NCBI GenBank assembly: GCA_049515655.1
Contig: JBEKTW010000013.1
Span: forward strand, 37,527-101,526
Length of the DNA stretch: 64,000 bases
Direction of reading: 5' to 3'
Origin: JBEKTW01 sp049515655
Lineage (GTDB): Bacteria > Bacteroidota > Ignavibacteria > UBA10030 > SZUA-254
Shown: positions 55,001 to 62,603 of the stretch, in pieces
Layout of the letters: each line of letters opens with the position of its first letter
Numbering within the stretch: the stretch's first letter is position 1
Translations under genes and position numbers: made by a program
Notes under the pieces: generated by a model
Database searches by the model: none
What the model saw: only the letters and a program-made list of their open reading frames with translations
Told to the model about the DNA's origin: nothing

Positions 55001-55195
55001 GTTATGTCACGCAAAAGTGGAGCTGCGGATGAAATCAGTTATCCGAACTCACCCTGTGGTCCCTCTCTAACGTTAGAGAGGGACGTTGGCCGCGGAAGCG
55101 TTTCCCCTTCTCTACTTGTAGAGAAGGGGGCAGGGGATGAGTTCCGAAAATCGCATCATAAGAGTTCTTTTTTCCCTTCCATGCGTAATATCACA
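55001..55195. mobile_element. MITE-like element with three hairpins, copy 2
   Basis: It aligns end to end with 49840-50030. The terminal repeats are degraded (TTATGTCACG left, TGATATTACG right as reverse complement). The 24-bp palindrome and the 12-bp-stem hairpin are intact. GTATCA flanks both sides (54995-55000 and 55196-55201), a possible target duplication. It marks the left edge of the accessory island. Confidence 0.7.
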
Positions 55196-55248
55196 GTATC
55201 ATATGTTCTCTTGATTGAAAAAAACCACAAATATTCACATATTAAGAA

Positions 55249-55268
55249 GTTATGCGGCATTTGCGGTG
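55249..55268 (+). repeat. Left 20-bp inverted repeat around the unknown gene
   Basis: GTTATGCGGCATTTGCGGTG. Its reverse complement occurs at 56271-56290 with one mismatch (A to G), just after the stop of the gene at 55295-56266. Confidence 0.7.
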
Positions 55269-55294
55269 AACGCTCATGCTAAATTAGCTTCGAA

Positions 55295-56266
55295 ATGAAC
55301 AAGGAAGAATTGAAAAAGGTCACTTATCTGCAGGTTGACCATCTGCAAGGCCGATCTGTCCCGCTTTTTGCCTGTTACCACGATGATGGAACCTGGGAGC
55401 TATGGCTGCCCAACAATGGCGGATTACAAAGGATGATGTCCACAGGAATGGTAGAGGGTATGTATTTCGGAAAAAGTCCAGCCCACAAAGGCGATGTGTA
55501 TCTGGAATTCTTCGACTTTATGTGTAAACGAGCTTACTGGAAACAAGTTGTTCCCTTCATCCAAGGAATCTCTGATGATCTCCAGAACTTAAGCGCTTGT
55601 CTTGCCAAGCTTGATTTGTTCTACAAAGAGTCCAAGCAAGCCCATTTCGAATCAAGGAGGTTCGTAATAACCGAGCTTGAGTATCTGTTCTCCGTCTGTC
55701 GAAGTCTTTACGATTTGCTTCAAGAATGCAATTCCAAGATGTGGTCTACCTTCACATTCAACGATCCTAGCATCGGAAAGAAACCGCTTCCCGCGTCTTT
55801 TCGGGAAATGATTCTTGAGAACAATCAGCCAAGGACCAAGGAACAAATCGTCTCCCGCTATGCTGTGCCAGATATGTTGGCTCAATATTACACCCGACAA
55901 GCTGACTTTTTTACCTGGCTTCGTGAATATCGAGACTACATCTCCCACAGTGGAAAGAGTCTCAATCAGGTCTTCGTAACAAAAAGAGGTTTCGCTCTGT
56001 CCATAGACACGAAACCATTCTCATCAATGTCAATATGGTCGGATAAGAACACGGAACCGCACAAACTCGGTTCAGTCAGATCTTTCACTGCTCACTTGAT
56101 AATCTCCACGTTCAAAGCCGTCGAAGAATTTGCGTTCGTCATGTCTCGCATAATTGTCTTTCCGCCTGACATTGCACCCGATTATCACGTTTTCATATGC
56201 GGCCCGCATATCCGCAACCTGCAGGATTTGGAAACGCAGATACAGGACAAACCATGGTATGAGTGA
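55295..56266 (+). CDS. Unknown protein with RX4H motif (HEPN-like candidate)
   Basis: A 323-residue soluble protein of no recognised family. The N-terminal part (about 1-60) looks beta-rich (VPLFACYHDDGTWELWLPNNGG). A long helical part follows, with REYRDYISHSGK containing Arg 213-x4-His 218, the arrangement of the HEPN ribonuclease active site. This motif is short and can occur by chance, so the assignment is tentative. Start ATG 55295 has an AAGG-type stretch after it rather than before it, and no clear ribosome site. It lies within a pair of 20-bp inverted repeats, so it may move as a unit. Codon use is richer in A/T than in the metabolic genes nearby. Confidence 0.55.
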   Translation: MNKEELKKVTYLQVDHLQGRSVPLFACYHDDGTWELWLPNNGGLQRMMSTGMVEGMYFGKSPAHKGDVYLEFFDFMCKRAYWKQVVPFIQGISDDLQNLSACLAKLDLFYKESKQAHFESRRFVITELEYLFSVCRSLYDLLQECNSKMWSTFTFNDPSIGKKPLPASFREMILENNQPRTKEQIVSRYAVPDMLAQYYTRQADFFTWLREYRDYISHSGKSLNQVFVTKRGFALSIDTKPFSSMSIWSDKNTEPHKLGSVRSFTAHLIISTFKAVEEFAFVMSRIIVFPPDIAPDYHVFICGPHIRNLQDLETQIQDKPWYE

Positions 56267-56270
56267 CCAA

Positions 56271-56290
56271 CACCGCAAACGCCGCATAAC
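56271..56290 (-). repeat. Right 20-bp inverted repeat around the unknown gene
   Basis: The reverse complement of 55249-55268 with 19 of 20 matches. It begins 4 bp after the stop of the gene at 55295. The segment to the next start (56363) contains no gene. Confidence 0.7.
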
Positions 56291-56362
56291 ATGCAAAAAC
56301 ACGACGTTGGTACAGTCGAAGGATGAAAATCCTCAAATTACTTTTTTGAGGTAAAACATAGC

Positions 56363-58024
56363 ATGAGGAAATTAAATGATTTGGTTTGGTATTACACTGA
56401 AGACTCAATGGATATTGTTTACAGGGTTGCTTCAGAGGCAATTCGCAAGAAGAGGTTTGGATTTGCTATAAACATTCTCGAAGAGAAAATAAAATCGGTA
56501 GATGAGAATACAGAAGATGGGAGGAAATGGAAGAAAAGACTTTCGTGGTCCCTAGGTGATGCTCTGATACATGCTGGGAAGTATGAAGAAGCTAAGACCT
56601 GGTTCTTGAAATCCGACAGTAGGTATTATGTTGCAAAATGTTGGGTATGTCTTGGGAATTACATTGAAGCATTTGATTCATTTTGTTCATACGCGAAAGA
56701 CAAAGGTCTAATACAGGGATTACCACATCACTATGCTCTCTTGAGCTATTTGCAGGGACATTACCAAGATAGCTTAAAGTACTTCGAGCAAGAGCTTAAC
56801 ATTCATCCGAATCGAAAGCTCTCAAAACTAGATATTGATGTATTGAGTTACGTTTATGAGCAGCATAATTCATTTCCGCCAATTTTGATTAGTGCCCTTC
56901 TGGCAAGTTTTGAGACCAAAGAAGAAATCATAAACCATAAGGTATCTCTAAAACCTGACGAGATACGAAATCAAATTTTGAAAACCTTTGGGTGCTGTCC
57001 CCCTGATTCTCTCAGTGATGTCACAAAATACAGCAATGAAGAAATAGAAAAGGCGCTCACTCAAAAGAATTTCGTCCAGGATATTTTAAGTGACGACCCA
57101 TTAATTGACGTGTTAATCGAATACAAGGAACGTTTCAAGAAATATGACCCATTGATAAAGGAAGAAAAGCTACTATTCATAGATTCTGTTGAAAGCAAAC
57201 TCAAAGCGAGAAAGAAGTTGAAAGGTTTGTCAGATAGTTATATCTATTTTGTATACCTTTTCGAGACCGAGAAGTTTGAGTTGGCATTGGAATTATTCTA
57301 TGGCAGTGAAAATATTCAAAGGTCTATGGCCCTGGAAGATTTCCTGGTTTTGAAAAACAAAATGAATCAGCGGGTTACTGGCAAAGACATTTTCTTAATT
57401 TACTACAAAAAATTGGTTAGATCGCCTTATGCATTTACCAAGGATTACCAAGAACAGGTATCAAAACTGCTTCAGAGGAATGTCGAGGTTTATGAAAACG
57501 CGGCGGGCGTTGAATTATTAAGGGTGTTAAGTAATAGGTCCCTTCATCCAGATACATACTCCAGCCTTGAACAAGTGTGCCAAGGAATTGAAAACGAAGC
57601 GAGGCAATTATTAGGACTCCCAAGAGTTGGGGAAGGATGGGTATCAGAAACACAAACCTTTAACATAGTGAAAAAAGTCTTTGAAGGGTACGATGTTGTC
57701 CGTGAAGCCTCACCAGTTTGGCTGAGTCCACAAAGGTATGACATCTTTATTCCTGAGTTACAGCTTGCTATTGAGTACCAAGGTGAACAGCACTTTAGGC
57801 CAATTGAGCATTTTGGAGGAGAAGAGGGATTCAAAAGTGCCAAGCGTAGAGATGAAAGAAAAGAAAAGATTTCTTTGCTGCATCGTGTTCAGGTAGAATA
57901 TATCAAGTTCGATGAAAACATCGATGGGAGGATAAGAGACTTATATGAAGAATACGTTCTCAAGAAAAAGAACAATTCGAAGAACGGAAATAACATTCAC
58001 AAATTCGAGATTACCACGGAATAG
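56363..58024 (+). CDS. TPR protein with C-terminal PD-(D/E)XK-like nuclease
   Basis: A 553-residue protein. The N-terminal about 180 residues form TPR-type helix pairs (LGDALIHAGKYEEAKTWFLKS, CWVCLGNYIEAFDSFCSYA, YLQGHYQDSLKYFEQEL). A long helical middle follows. The last 110 residues match a restriction-endonuclease-like fold: RYDIFIPELQLAIEYQGEQHF with Asp 460 and Glu 471-Tyr-Gln 473, then FGGEEGFKSAKRRDERK and a hydrophobic beta strand (VEYIKF). This D-x10-E-x-Q arrangement is seen in several PD-(D/E)XK families related to very short patch repair and defence nucleases. It is A/T-rich and unlike its metabolic neighbours. Helical sensor plus nuclease is a typical defence architecture, so an antiphage role is plausible but unproven. 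Confidence 0.65.
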   Translation: MRKLNDLVWYYTEDSMDIVYRVASEAIRKKRFGFAINILEEKIKSVDENTEDGRKWKKRLSWSLGDALIHAGKYEEAKTWFLKSDSRYYVAKCWVCLGNYIEAFDSFCSYAKDKGLIQGLPHHYALLSYLQGHYQDSLKYFEQELNIHPNRKLSKLDIDVLSYVYEQHNSFPPILISALLASFETKEEIINHKVSLKPDEIRNQILKTFGCCPPDSLSDVTKYSNEEIEKALTQKNFVQDILSDDPLIDVLIEYKERFKKYDPLIKEEKLLFIDSVESKLKARKKLKGLSDSYIYFVYLFETEKFELALELFYGSENIQRSMALEDFLVLKNKMNQRVTGKDIFLIYYKKLVRSPYAFTKDYQEQVSKLLQRNVEVYENAAGVELLRVLSNRSLHPDTYSSLEQVCQGIENEARQLLGLPRVGEGWVSETQTFNIVKKVFEGYDVVREASPVWLSPQRYDIFIPELQLAIEYQGEQHFRPIEHFGGEEGFKSAKRRDERKEKISLLHRVQVEYIKFDENIDGRIRDLYEEYVLKKKNNSKNGNNIHKFEITTE

Positions 58025-58219
58025 CAAATACAACTCTTCGACGCGGATATCAACAGGTACAACGATGAGTATAGGTTGATAAGTATCATAAATTAATGAC
58101 GTTGTCCTATGAGTCGCAAGAATCGTTCATCAAGATTTGCAGCATTCTTGAATTCACAAACCTAGAGATGAATAAGATAGACCAGATTCTGAAATGCGTC
58201 GGCAACGGCAACAAATGAT
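58025..58219 (+). pseudogene. Degenerate coding remnant between island genes
   Basis: Two coding-like stretches in shifted frames (LFDADINRYNDEYRLIS, then SFIKICSILEFTNLEMNK and the end IDQILKCVGNGNK with stop at about 58215). The last part recurs as FTISQMKEIDQVLK near 59703. It looks like the decayed 3' end of a gene of unknown family. Confidence 0.35.
58166..58212 (+). repeat. Direct repeat A flanking the ApeA-like gene
   Basis: A 47-bp segment containing GGCAACGGCA is repeated at 59703-59749 with 37 matching positions. The two copies flank the gene at 58256-59665. Confidence 0.6.
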
Positions 58220-58255
58220 TAAGAAAAACCATACATCCTCTTCGGATACGGATTC

Positions 58256-59665
58256 TTGAGTTCAAATCTTCCATACCCAGAGATCGAGAAGTCTCTTTCA
58301 GGATGCTTTTCGAAGATCAAACAGATCAATTCCGAATGCTCGTATTCGATACGTGCTACCGGATTACTAGTCGATGGCCAGGATCTAAAGACACAATACG
58401 AAGATGGCAAGCTCTATTGTTATTTCGCGGCCCCTCGAATACTCAGTCAAGATGAACGCCATCTGCTGTATGAAGACAGAACCCCCATTTTACTTGTGGC
58501 CGAAAAGGAAAACCTCCTGATTGATTTTGGTTGTTTTGACTCAATCACGATATCGGGGTTTCAGAATTACAAATGCGCTCTTCGTAAGTATCGAAATGAC
58601 CAGTTTGCCAACTCTGGCACCGCATTTCACAGACTTGTCATCCCAACCACCCGACAAATTAAGACAGCGACATTCATAGAATCAACACCGCTTAGAATTG
58701 GATCTACGGTCCACATGAATGGCATTGTGACAATTGAACTCGATCATCGCTTATTCCACCTCTTCCCTTATTCAGAAAAAGACAAGGATGAACACTTTCT
58801 CGTTATAGACTCCGTGCAGGAAATTCCCTCTGACAACTTTCTAAAGTGTGCAGAGGCCATTTTGATTGCATATGGTTTCATTTCAGGTCATTTTGCCAGA
58901 GAGAAGCGTTATTGCTTTTCATCTAACAACTGCGACTTTAACAACGTTCAAGGCATCTCTTTCGAGACACTCAAGCGCAACCTTTATTCTGGATATTCTC
59001 CCATTCCAGAAGTGATCCATCAGCAATTACTTGGTATAGCTCAAGCCCGACAGCTTTCAAAGTCTGTCTTTGACCAACTCTGTAAGGCGATTTTAACAGA
59101 TGTCGGTTTTGCTAGGACGGTGTCTCTCATTATTGAAGGTAACACACTCAGCTTGGAATTACGTGCACCGATTTACTCGGTTGCTCTCGAAGCAATGACG
59201 ACCATGCTCTCAGAAAAGTTTAGTGAGAAACTCACACCAATCAAGGATAAAAAGGTTGCAGGTGATTTGATAAACGACCTCATTGCAATTTTGGATAGAT
59301 ATTCTGATTGGTTGGATCCAGCAGCATTGGAAATTATGTCTAAGAAAATCCTTAATATCAACTCACCCACAAACAAGGACAAATTGTTGAACTCGTTTGA
59401 GATTCTCAGAGTTAACTTACCCGACAAGGATAAAGAGTGCATTGAAAAACGTAACGATTTTCTTCATGGCAGAATGCCACTAGACCCAGATAAAAAAGAA
59501 GTTGGCGGATTCACACTTGAACAAATTGTGCTAAGCCTACAATTCTGCATAAATTGTTTAGTGCTCAAGTCTGTTGGATATTCTGGATACGTAACATACT
59601 ATCCAGCAATCAATGAACTCAATAAAAAGATTCCGGTGTCTGAGCATCCAATACGAATGATCTAG
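58256..59665 (+). CDS. ApeA-like HEPN protein (defence candidate)
   Basis: A 469-residue soluble protein. A beta-rich N-terminal half (about 1-215, for example SCEF-like strands ILLVAEKENLLIDFG and TVHMNGIVTIELDHRLF) precedes a helical half that ends in ECIEKRNDFLHGRMPLD, with Arg 399-x4-His 404. That RX4H next to HG resembles the HEPN active site of ApeA-type antiphage proteins, and size and domain order fit too. No ATG is available near the 5' end: the frame is open only from 58223, and TTG 58256 is the best start, so the 5' end may be truncated. Flanking direct repeats suggest insertion as a unit. If active, it would cleave RNA to block phage growth. Confidence 0.55.
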   Translation: MSSNLPYPEIEKSLSGCFSKIKQINSECSYSIRATGLLVDGQDLKTQYEDGKLYCYFAAPRILSQDERHLLYEDRTPILLVAEKENLLIDFGCFDSITISGFQNYKCALRKYRNDQFANSGTAFHRLVIPTTRQIKTATFIESTPLRIGSTVHMNGIVTIELDHRLFHLFPYSEKDKDEHFLVIDSVQEIPSDNFLKCAEAILIAYGFISGHFAREKRYCFSSNNCDFNNVQGISFETLKRNLYSGYSPIPEVIHQQLLGIAQARQLSKSVFDQLCKAILTDVGFARTVSLIIEGNTLSLELRAPIYSVALEAMTTMLSEKFSEKLTPIKDKKVAGDLINDLIAILDRYSDWLDPAALEIMSKKILNINSPTNKDKLLNSFEILRVNLPDKDKECIEKRNDFLHGRMPLDPDKKEVGGFTLEQIVLSLQFCINCLVLKSVGYSGYVTYYPAINELNKKIPVSEHPIRMI

Positions 59666-59702
59666 GATTTTCAGTACTTTTAAAATGTTTTCACAATTTC
59701 TC

Positions 59703-59749
59703 AGATGAAAGAGATCGATCAGGTTCTGAAATGAATTGGCAACGGCACA
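59703..59749 (+). repeat. Direct repeat B flanking the ApeA-like gene
   Basis: The counterpart of 58166-58212, about 79 percent identical. The encoded fragment reads QMKEIDQVLK then a stop, where copy A reads EMNKIDQILK. Confidence 0.6.
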
Positions 59750-59779
59750 CGTTTAATGGACTGATGAAAGGAACTGTAG

Positions 59780-61240
59780 ATGCGACCGGTTGTTAGGTTC
59801 TTGAGCGATGACCTCATAGAGAGGATCGTCGGAGAAGGAAGAGATCTCCTGTGCAGCCTCGGCATGGAGATTCACAATGATGCCGTTCTCTCCTTGCTGT
59901 CGGACTCCGGTGCGCGAATCGACAAGAGCACCCGGCGTGTTTATTTCACACAGAGTTTGATCGATAAGGCATTGGCCGTGGCTCCCCATTCGTTCAAGCT
60001 CTTTGACGTTCTGGGCAACGAGGCCGTCGACCTCTCCGGTTTCACCGTTAACTTCACACCCGGCTCGGCGGCAATCAATGTCCTCGACGGCACGACGAAC
60101 AAGATTCGAAAGCCGACCACCACTGACTACATCAGGTACGCAAAGTTGATGTCCGGTATGAACAACATCGCCTCACAATCTACGGCGATGATTCCGTCGG
60201 ATGTTCATGAGCGGATATCCGACAGCTACCGGCTGTACCTCAGTTTGTCGTATTGTGAAAAACCCGTTGTGACGGGTGCGTTTACGATAGAAGCCTTCGA
60301 AATCATGAAAGAGCTGCAGCTTGCGGTACGGGGGTCGGAGGAAAATCTTGCATCACGGCCATTGACGATTTTTTCGTGCTGTCCGACTTCGCCGCTGAAG
60401 TGGAGCGATGTCACGTCGCAGAACCTTGTCGATTGCGCCCGCTACTCAATCCCCGTCGAGTACATCTCAATGCCCCTTTCGGGTTTCATGTCTCCGGTGA
60501 CGCTCGTCGGCTCGCTCGTCCAGCACACGGCTGAAACCCTCAGCGGGCTCGTGATGAGCCAGATCACAAATCCCGGCACACCGGTTCTGTACGGCGGGTC
60601 GCCTGCCTTCTTCGATGTCCGGTATGAAACCACCCCTATGGGCGCCATCGGCACAATGATGATCGACTGCGCGTACAATGAAATCGGGAAATATCTCGGG
60701 TTGCCGACACAGGCATACATCGGGTTGAGCGACTCAAAGGCGCTCGACGCACAGGCCGGCCTTGAATCGGCGATGGGAGCAACCCTTGCGGTGCTTTCCG
60801 GGATCAACAACATCTCAGGGCCAGGGATGCTCGATTTTGAAAGTTGCTTTAGCCTTGAAAAGCTGGTCGTCGATAATGAGATTTGCGGCATGACTCTCCG
60901 GATGAGCAAAGGAATTGAGCCAAAGGAAGATTTCCCGGCACGACCGATCTTCGAGGAACTTCTTCGGGAAAAGCACCTTCTCATCGCCGACCATACACGC
61001 AAGTATCTGAAGCAGGAGGATTATTTCCCGGGGCCCGTCATCAACAGGGCCAACAGGGCGCGATGGGAAGAAGAAGGAAGCTCAGAACTACAGGAACGGG
61101 CCCGGCAGCAAATTGAGCGCTTGATCGGTTCCTATCGGCCCACTGCTCTTTCGAAGGACATCAAGAATGACCTTACGAGGCTCATGGAAACTGAAGCGCA
61201 GCGTTACGGAATGGCGAAATTGCCCGGGAATATATCATGA
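59780..61240 (+). CDS. MttB-family corrinoid methyltransferase (non-pyrrolysine)
   Basis: A 486-residue member of the trimethylamine:corrinoid methyltransferase superfamily (COG5598). Recognisable parts are the N-terminal helical segment (DDLIERIVGEGRDLLCSLG), the barrel strands FSCCPTSPLKW and GTPVLYGGSPAFFDV, and the C-terminal dimer region. There is no in-frame TAG, so it lacks the pyrrolysine of true MttB and is more like MtgB/MtpB-type enzymes that demethylate glycine betaine or related quaternary amines. Start ATG 59780 follows AAAGGAAC. The last 4 bases overlap the next gene (ATGA). It should donate a methyl group to the corrinoid protein at 61965. Confidence 0.88.
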   Translation: MRPVVRFLSDDLIERIVGEGRDLLCSLGMEIHNDAVLSLLSDSGARIDKSTRRVYFTQSLIDKALAVAPHSFKLFDVLGNEAVDLSGFTVNFTPGSAAINVLDGTTNKIRKPTTTDYIRYAKLMSGMNNIASQSTAMIPSDVHERISDSYRLYLSLSYCEKPVVTGAFTIEAFEIMKELQLAVRGSEENLASRPLTIFSCCPTSPLKWSDVTSQNLVDCARYSIPVEYISMPLSGFMSPVTLVGSLVQHTAETLSGLVMSQITNPGTPVLYGGSPAFFDVRYETTPMGAIGTMMIDCAYNEIGKYLGLPTQAYIGLSDSKALDAQAGLESAMGATLAVLSGINNISGPGMLDFESCFSLEKLVVDNEICGMTLRMSKGIEPKEDFPARPIFEELLREKHLLIADHTRKYLKQEDYFPGPVINRANRARWEEEGSSELQERARQQIERLIGSYRPTALSKDIKNDLTRLMETEAQRYGMAKLPGNIS

Positions 61241-61950
61241 AACATGTGCTCAAGATACCGGTTGCCGATGTCGTTCCTGACGTGAGCGCCGTTCTTGAAG
61301 CCCAGGGTATTCCCGCCTGGCGCCGACCGAACGAGCAGATCCAACAACTCGCCCGGGACGCCATCTCCATCTACAGGCAGCATGCGCTGCCGGCGGGAAT
61401 GTTCATTGAAATCCCCCTGGGAGAGTTTAGAAACGTCTTCGAAGGCGAAGGCCTGAACGATGACGCATCGCCCGTCAAACCCATCGCCGGGGCATCGGAG
61501 ACTCTTGCCCTCTATGCGGTTACTCTCGGCAAGAACGTTTCAGATGAAATTTCGCGACTTTTCCGGGTGAATGATTTTGCCCTTGGTTCCATGCTTGACT
61601 CGACGGCTTCCGAAGGCGCTGAAATGGCGGCTCAGACCGTCCAGAACGCTTATCGTCAATTCCTGAACGAGTCACACAGATACGACCACGATACCGGGAT
61701 ACTCCGGTTCAGTCCTGGGTACTGCGGCTGGGACATCAGCGGACAAAAACGACTGTTCGCACATCTCTCCCCGGCCGATATCGGAATAACGCTCAACAAT
61801 AGTTTTCTCATGCAGCCCCTGAAATCGATCAGCGGCGTGATTATCTCGGGCAAGAAAGAAATCTTTTCATTCGATGATACTTTCCCGTTCTGCAGGGATT
61901 GCACTACGCATACATGCCGGGAAAGAATGAAGACCGTCATGGAACAATAG
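61237..61950 (+). CDS. MetH-type reactivation-domain protein
   Basis: A 237-residue protein that resembles the free activation domain of cobalamin-dependent methionine synthase (PF02965). The characteristic stretch is FSPGYCGWDISGQKRLFAHLSPADIGITLNNSFLMQPLKSISGVI (about residues 150-194; only the start FSPGYCGWDISGQKRLFAHL is quoted as diagnostic). In MetH this domain binds S-adenosylmethionine and re-methylates inactive Co(II) cobalamin. The C-terminus has a Cys cluster (CRDCTTHTC) that is not part of MetH and may bind a metal. It overlaps the methyltransferase stop by 4 bp and precedes the corrinoid protein by 14 bp. Confidence 0.8.
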   Translation: MKHVLKIPVADVVPDVSAVLEAQGIPAWRRPNEQIQQLARDAISIYRQHALPAGMFIEIPLGEFRNVFEGEGLNDDASPVKPIAGASETLALYAVTLGKNVSDEISRLFRVNDFALGSMLDSTASEGAEMAAQTVQNAYRQFLNESHRYDHDTGILRFSPGYCGWDISGQKRLFAHLSPADIGITLNNSFLMQPLKSISGVIISGKKEIFSFDDTFPFCRDCTTHTCRERMKTVMEQ

Positions 61951-61964
61951 ACGAGGAAGAGAAG

Positions 61965-62603
61965 ATGGAAATTCTTCAACAACTAGCCGACAGTCTCCGG
62001 AACGGCGACGTAAAACGAACAGCAGAGACCACCCAGCTCGCAATCGGCCAGGGGCTTCAGCCAAGAGAAATATTGGATGAAGGCCTTATCGCGGGGATGT
62101 CGATCGTGGGAGAGCAGTTCAAACACCACGAAATATTTCTGCCGGAGGTTCTCCTTGCCGCCAAAGCGATGTACGCAGGAATGGATTTGCTGAAACCGCT
62201 CCTGATCAGAGATGGAGTCAAAACGATCGGCAAGGTCGTGATCGGCACCGTCCAGGGCGACCTTCACGACATCGGCAAGAATCTCGTCGCCATCATGCTC
62301 AAGGGCGCGGGCTTCGAGGTGATCGACCTCGGTAATGACGTATCGCCGCAGAAATTCGTCGAGACTGCCGAGAAAGAAAATGCGGACATTATCGGGATGT
62401 CGGCGCTGCTAACAACGACGATGCCGGTCATGAAAAAGGTCGTCGAGCTGGCGAAGGAACGCCGGCTTTTTGGAAAAACCAGGATCATTGTCGGCGGCGC
62501 TCCATTGTCGGCGGAATATGCCCGGGAAATCGGAGCGGATTCATATTGTTTCGACGGTGTCAGCGCCGTTGATTGCGTAAAGAAATTCGTCAAGAGAACA
62601 TAA
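61965..62603 (+). CDS. Corrinoid (B12-binding) methyl-carrier protein
   Basis: A 212-residue protein. ATG 61965 follows GAGGAAGAGAAG; the longer frame from 61899 overlaps the previous gene and is rejected. The N-terminal helical cap (about 1-85, including GLQPREILDEGLIAGM) precedes the Rossmann B12-binding domain, whose cobalt-ligand loop reads GDLHDIGKN with lower-ligand His 101. GMSALLTTTM and GGAPLSAEYA complete the fold. This is the MttC/MtbC type of methyl carrier and corresponds to the corrinoid module of MetH. It shuttles a methyl group from the MttB-family enzyme to homocysteine. Confidence 0.92.
   Translation: MEILQQLADSLRNGDVKRTAETTQLAIGQGLQPREILDEGLIAGMSIVGEQFKHHEIFLPEVLLAAKAMYAGMDLLKPLLIRDGVKTIGKVVIGTVQGDLHDIGKNLVAIMLKGAGFEVIDLGNDVSPQKFVETAEKENADIIGMSALLTTTMPVMKKVVELAKERRLFGKTRIIVGGAPLSAEYAREIGADSYCFDGVSAVDCVKKFVKRT

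Noticed and set aside
54848..55282. Plus-strand open frame across the APC gene end and the MITE copy
   Set aside because: It overlaps the permease gene in another frame and then reads through palindromes of the MITE-like element.
55249..56310. Integron attC sites around the unknown gene (GTTATGC, GCATAAC)
   Set aside because: The core spacing and a second inner pair of boxes are missing, no integrase is near, and a simple inverted repeat explains the data.
59780..61240. Pyrrolysine-containing MttB
   Set aside because: There is no in-frame TAG, so it is a non-pyrrolysine family member.
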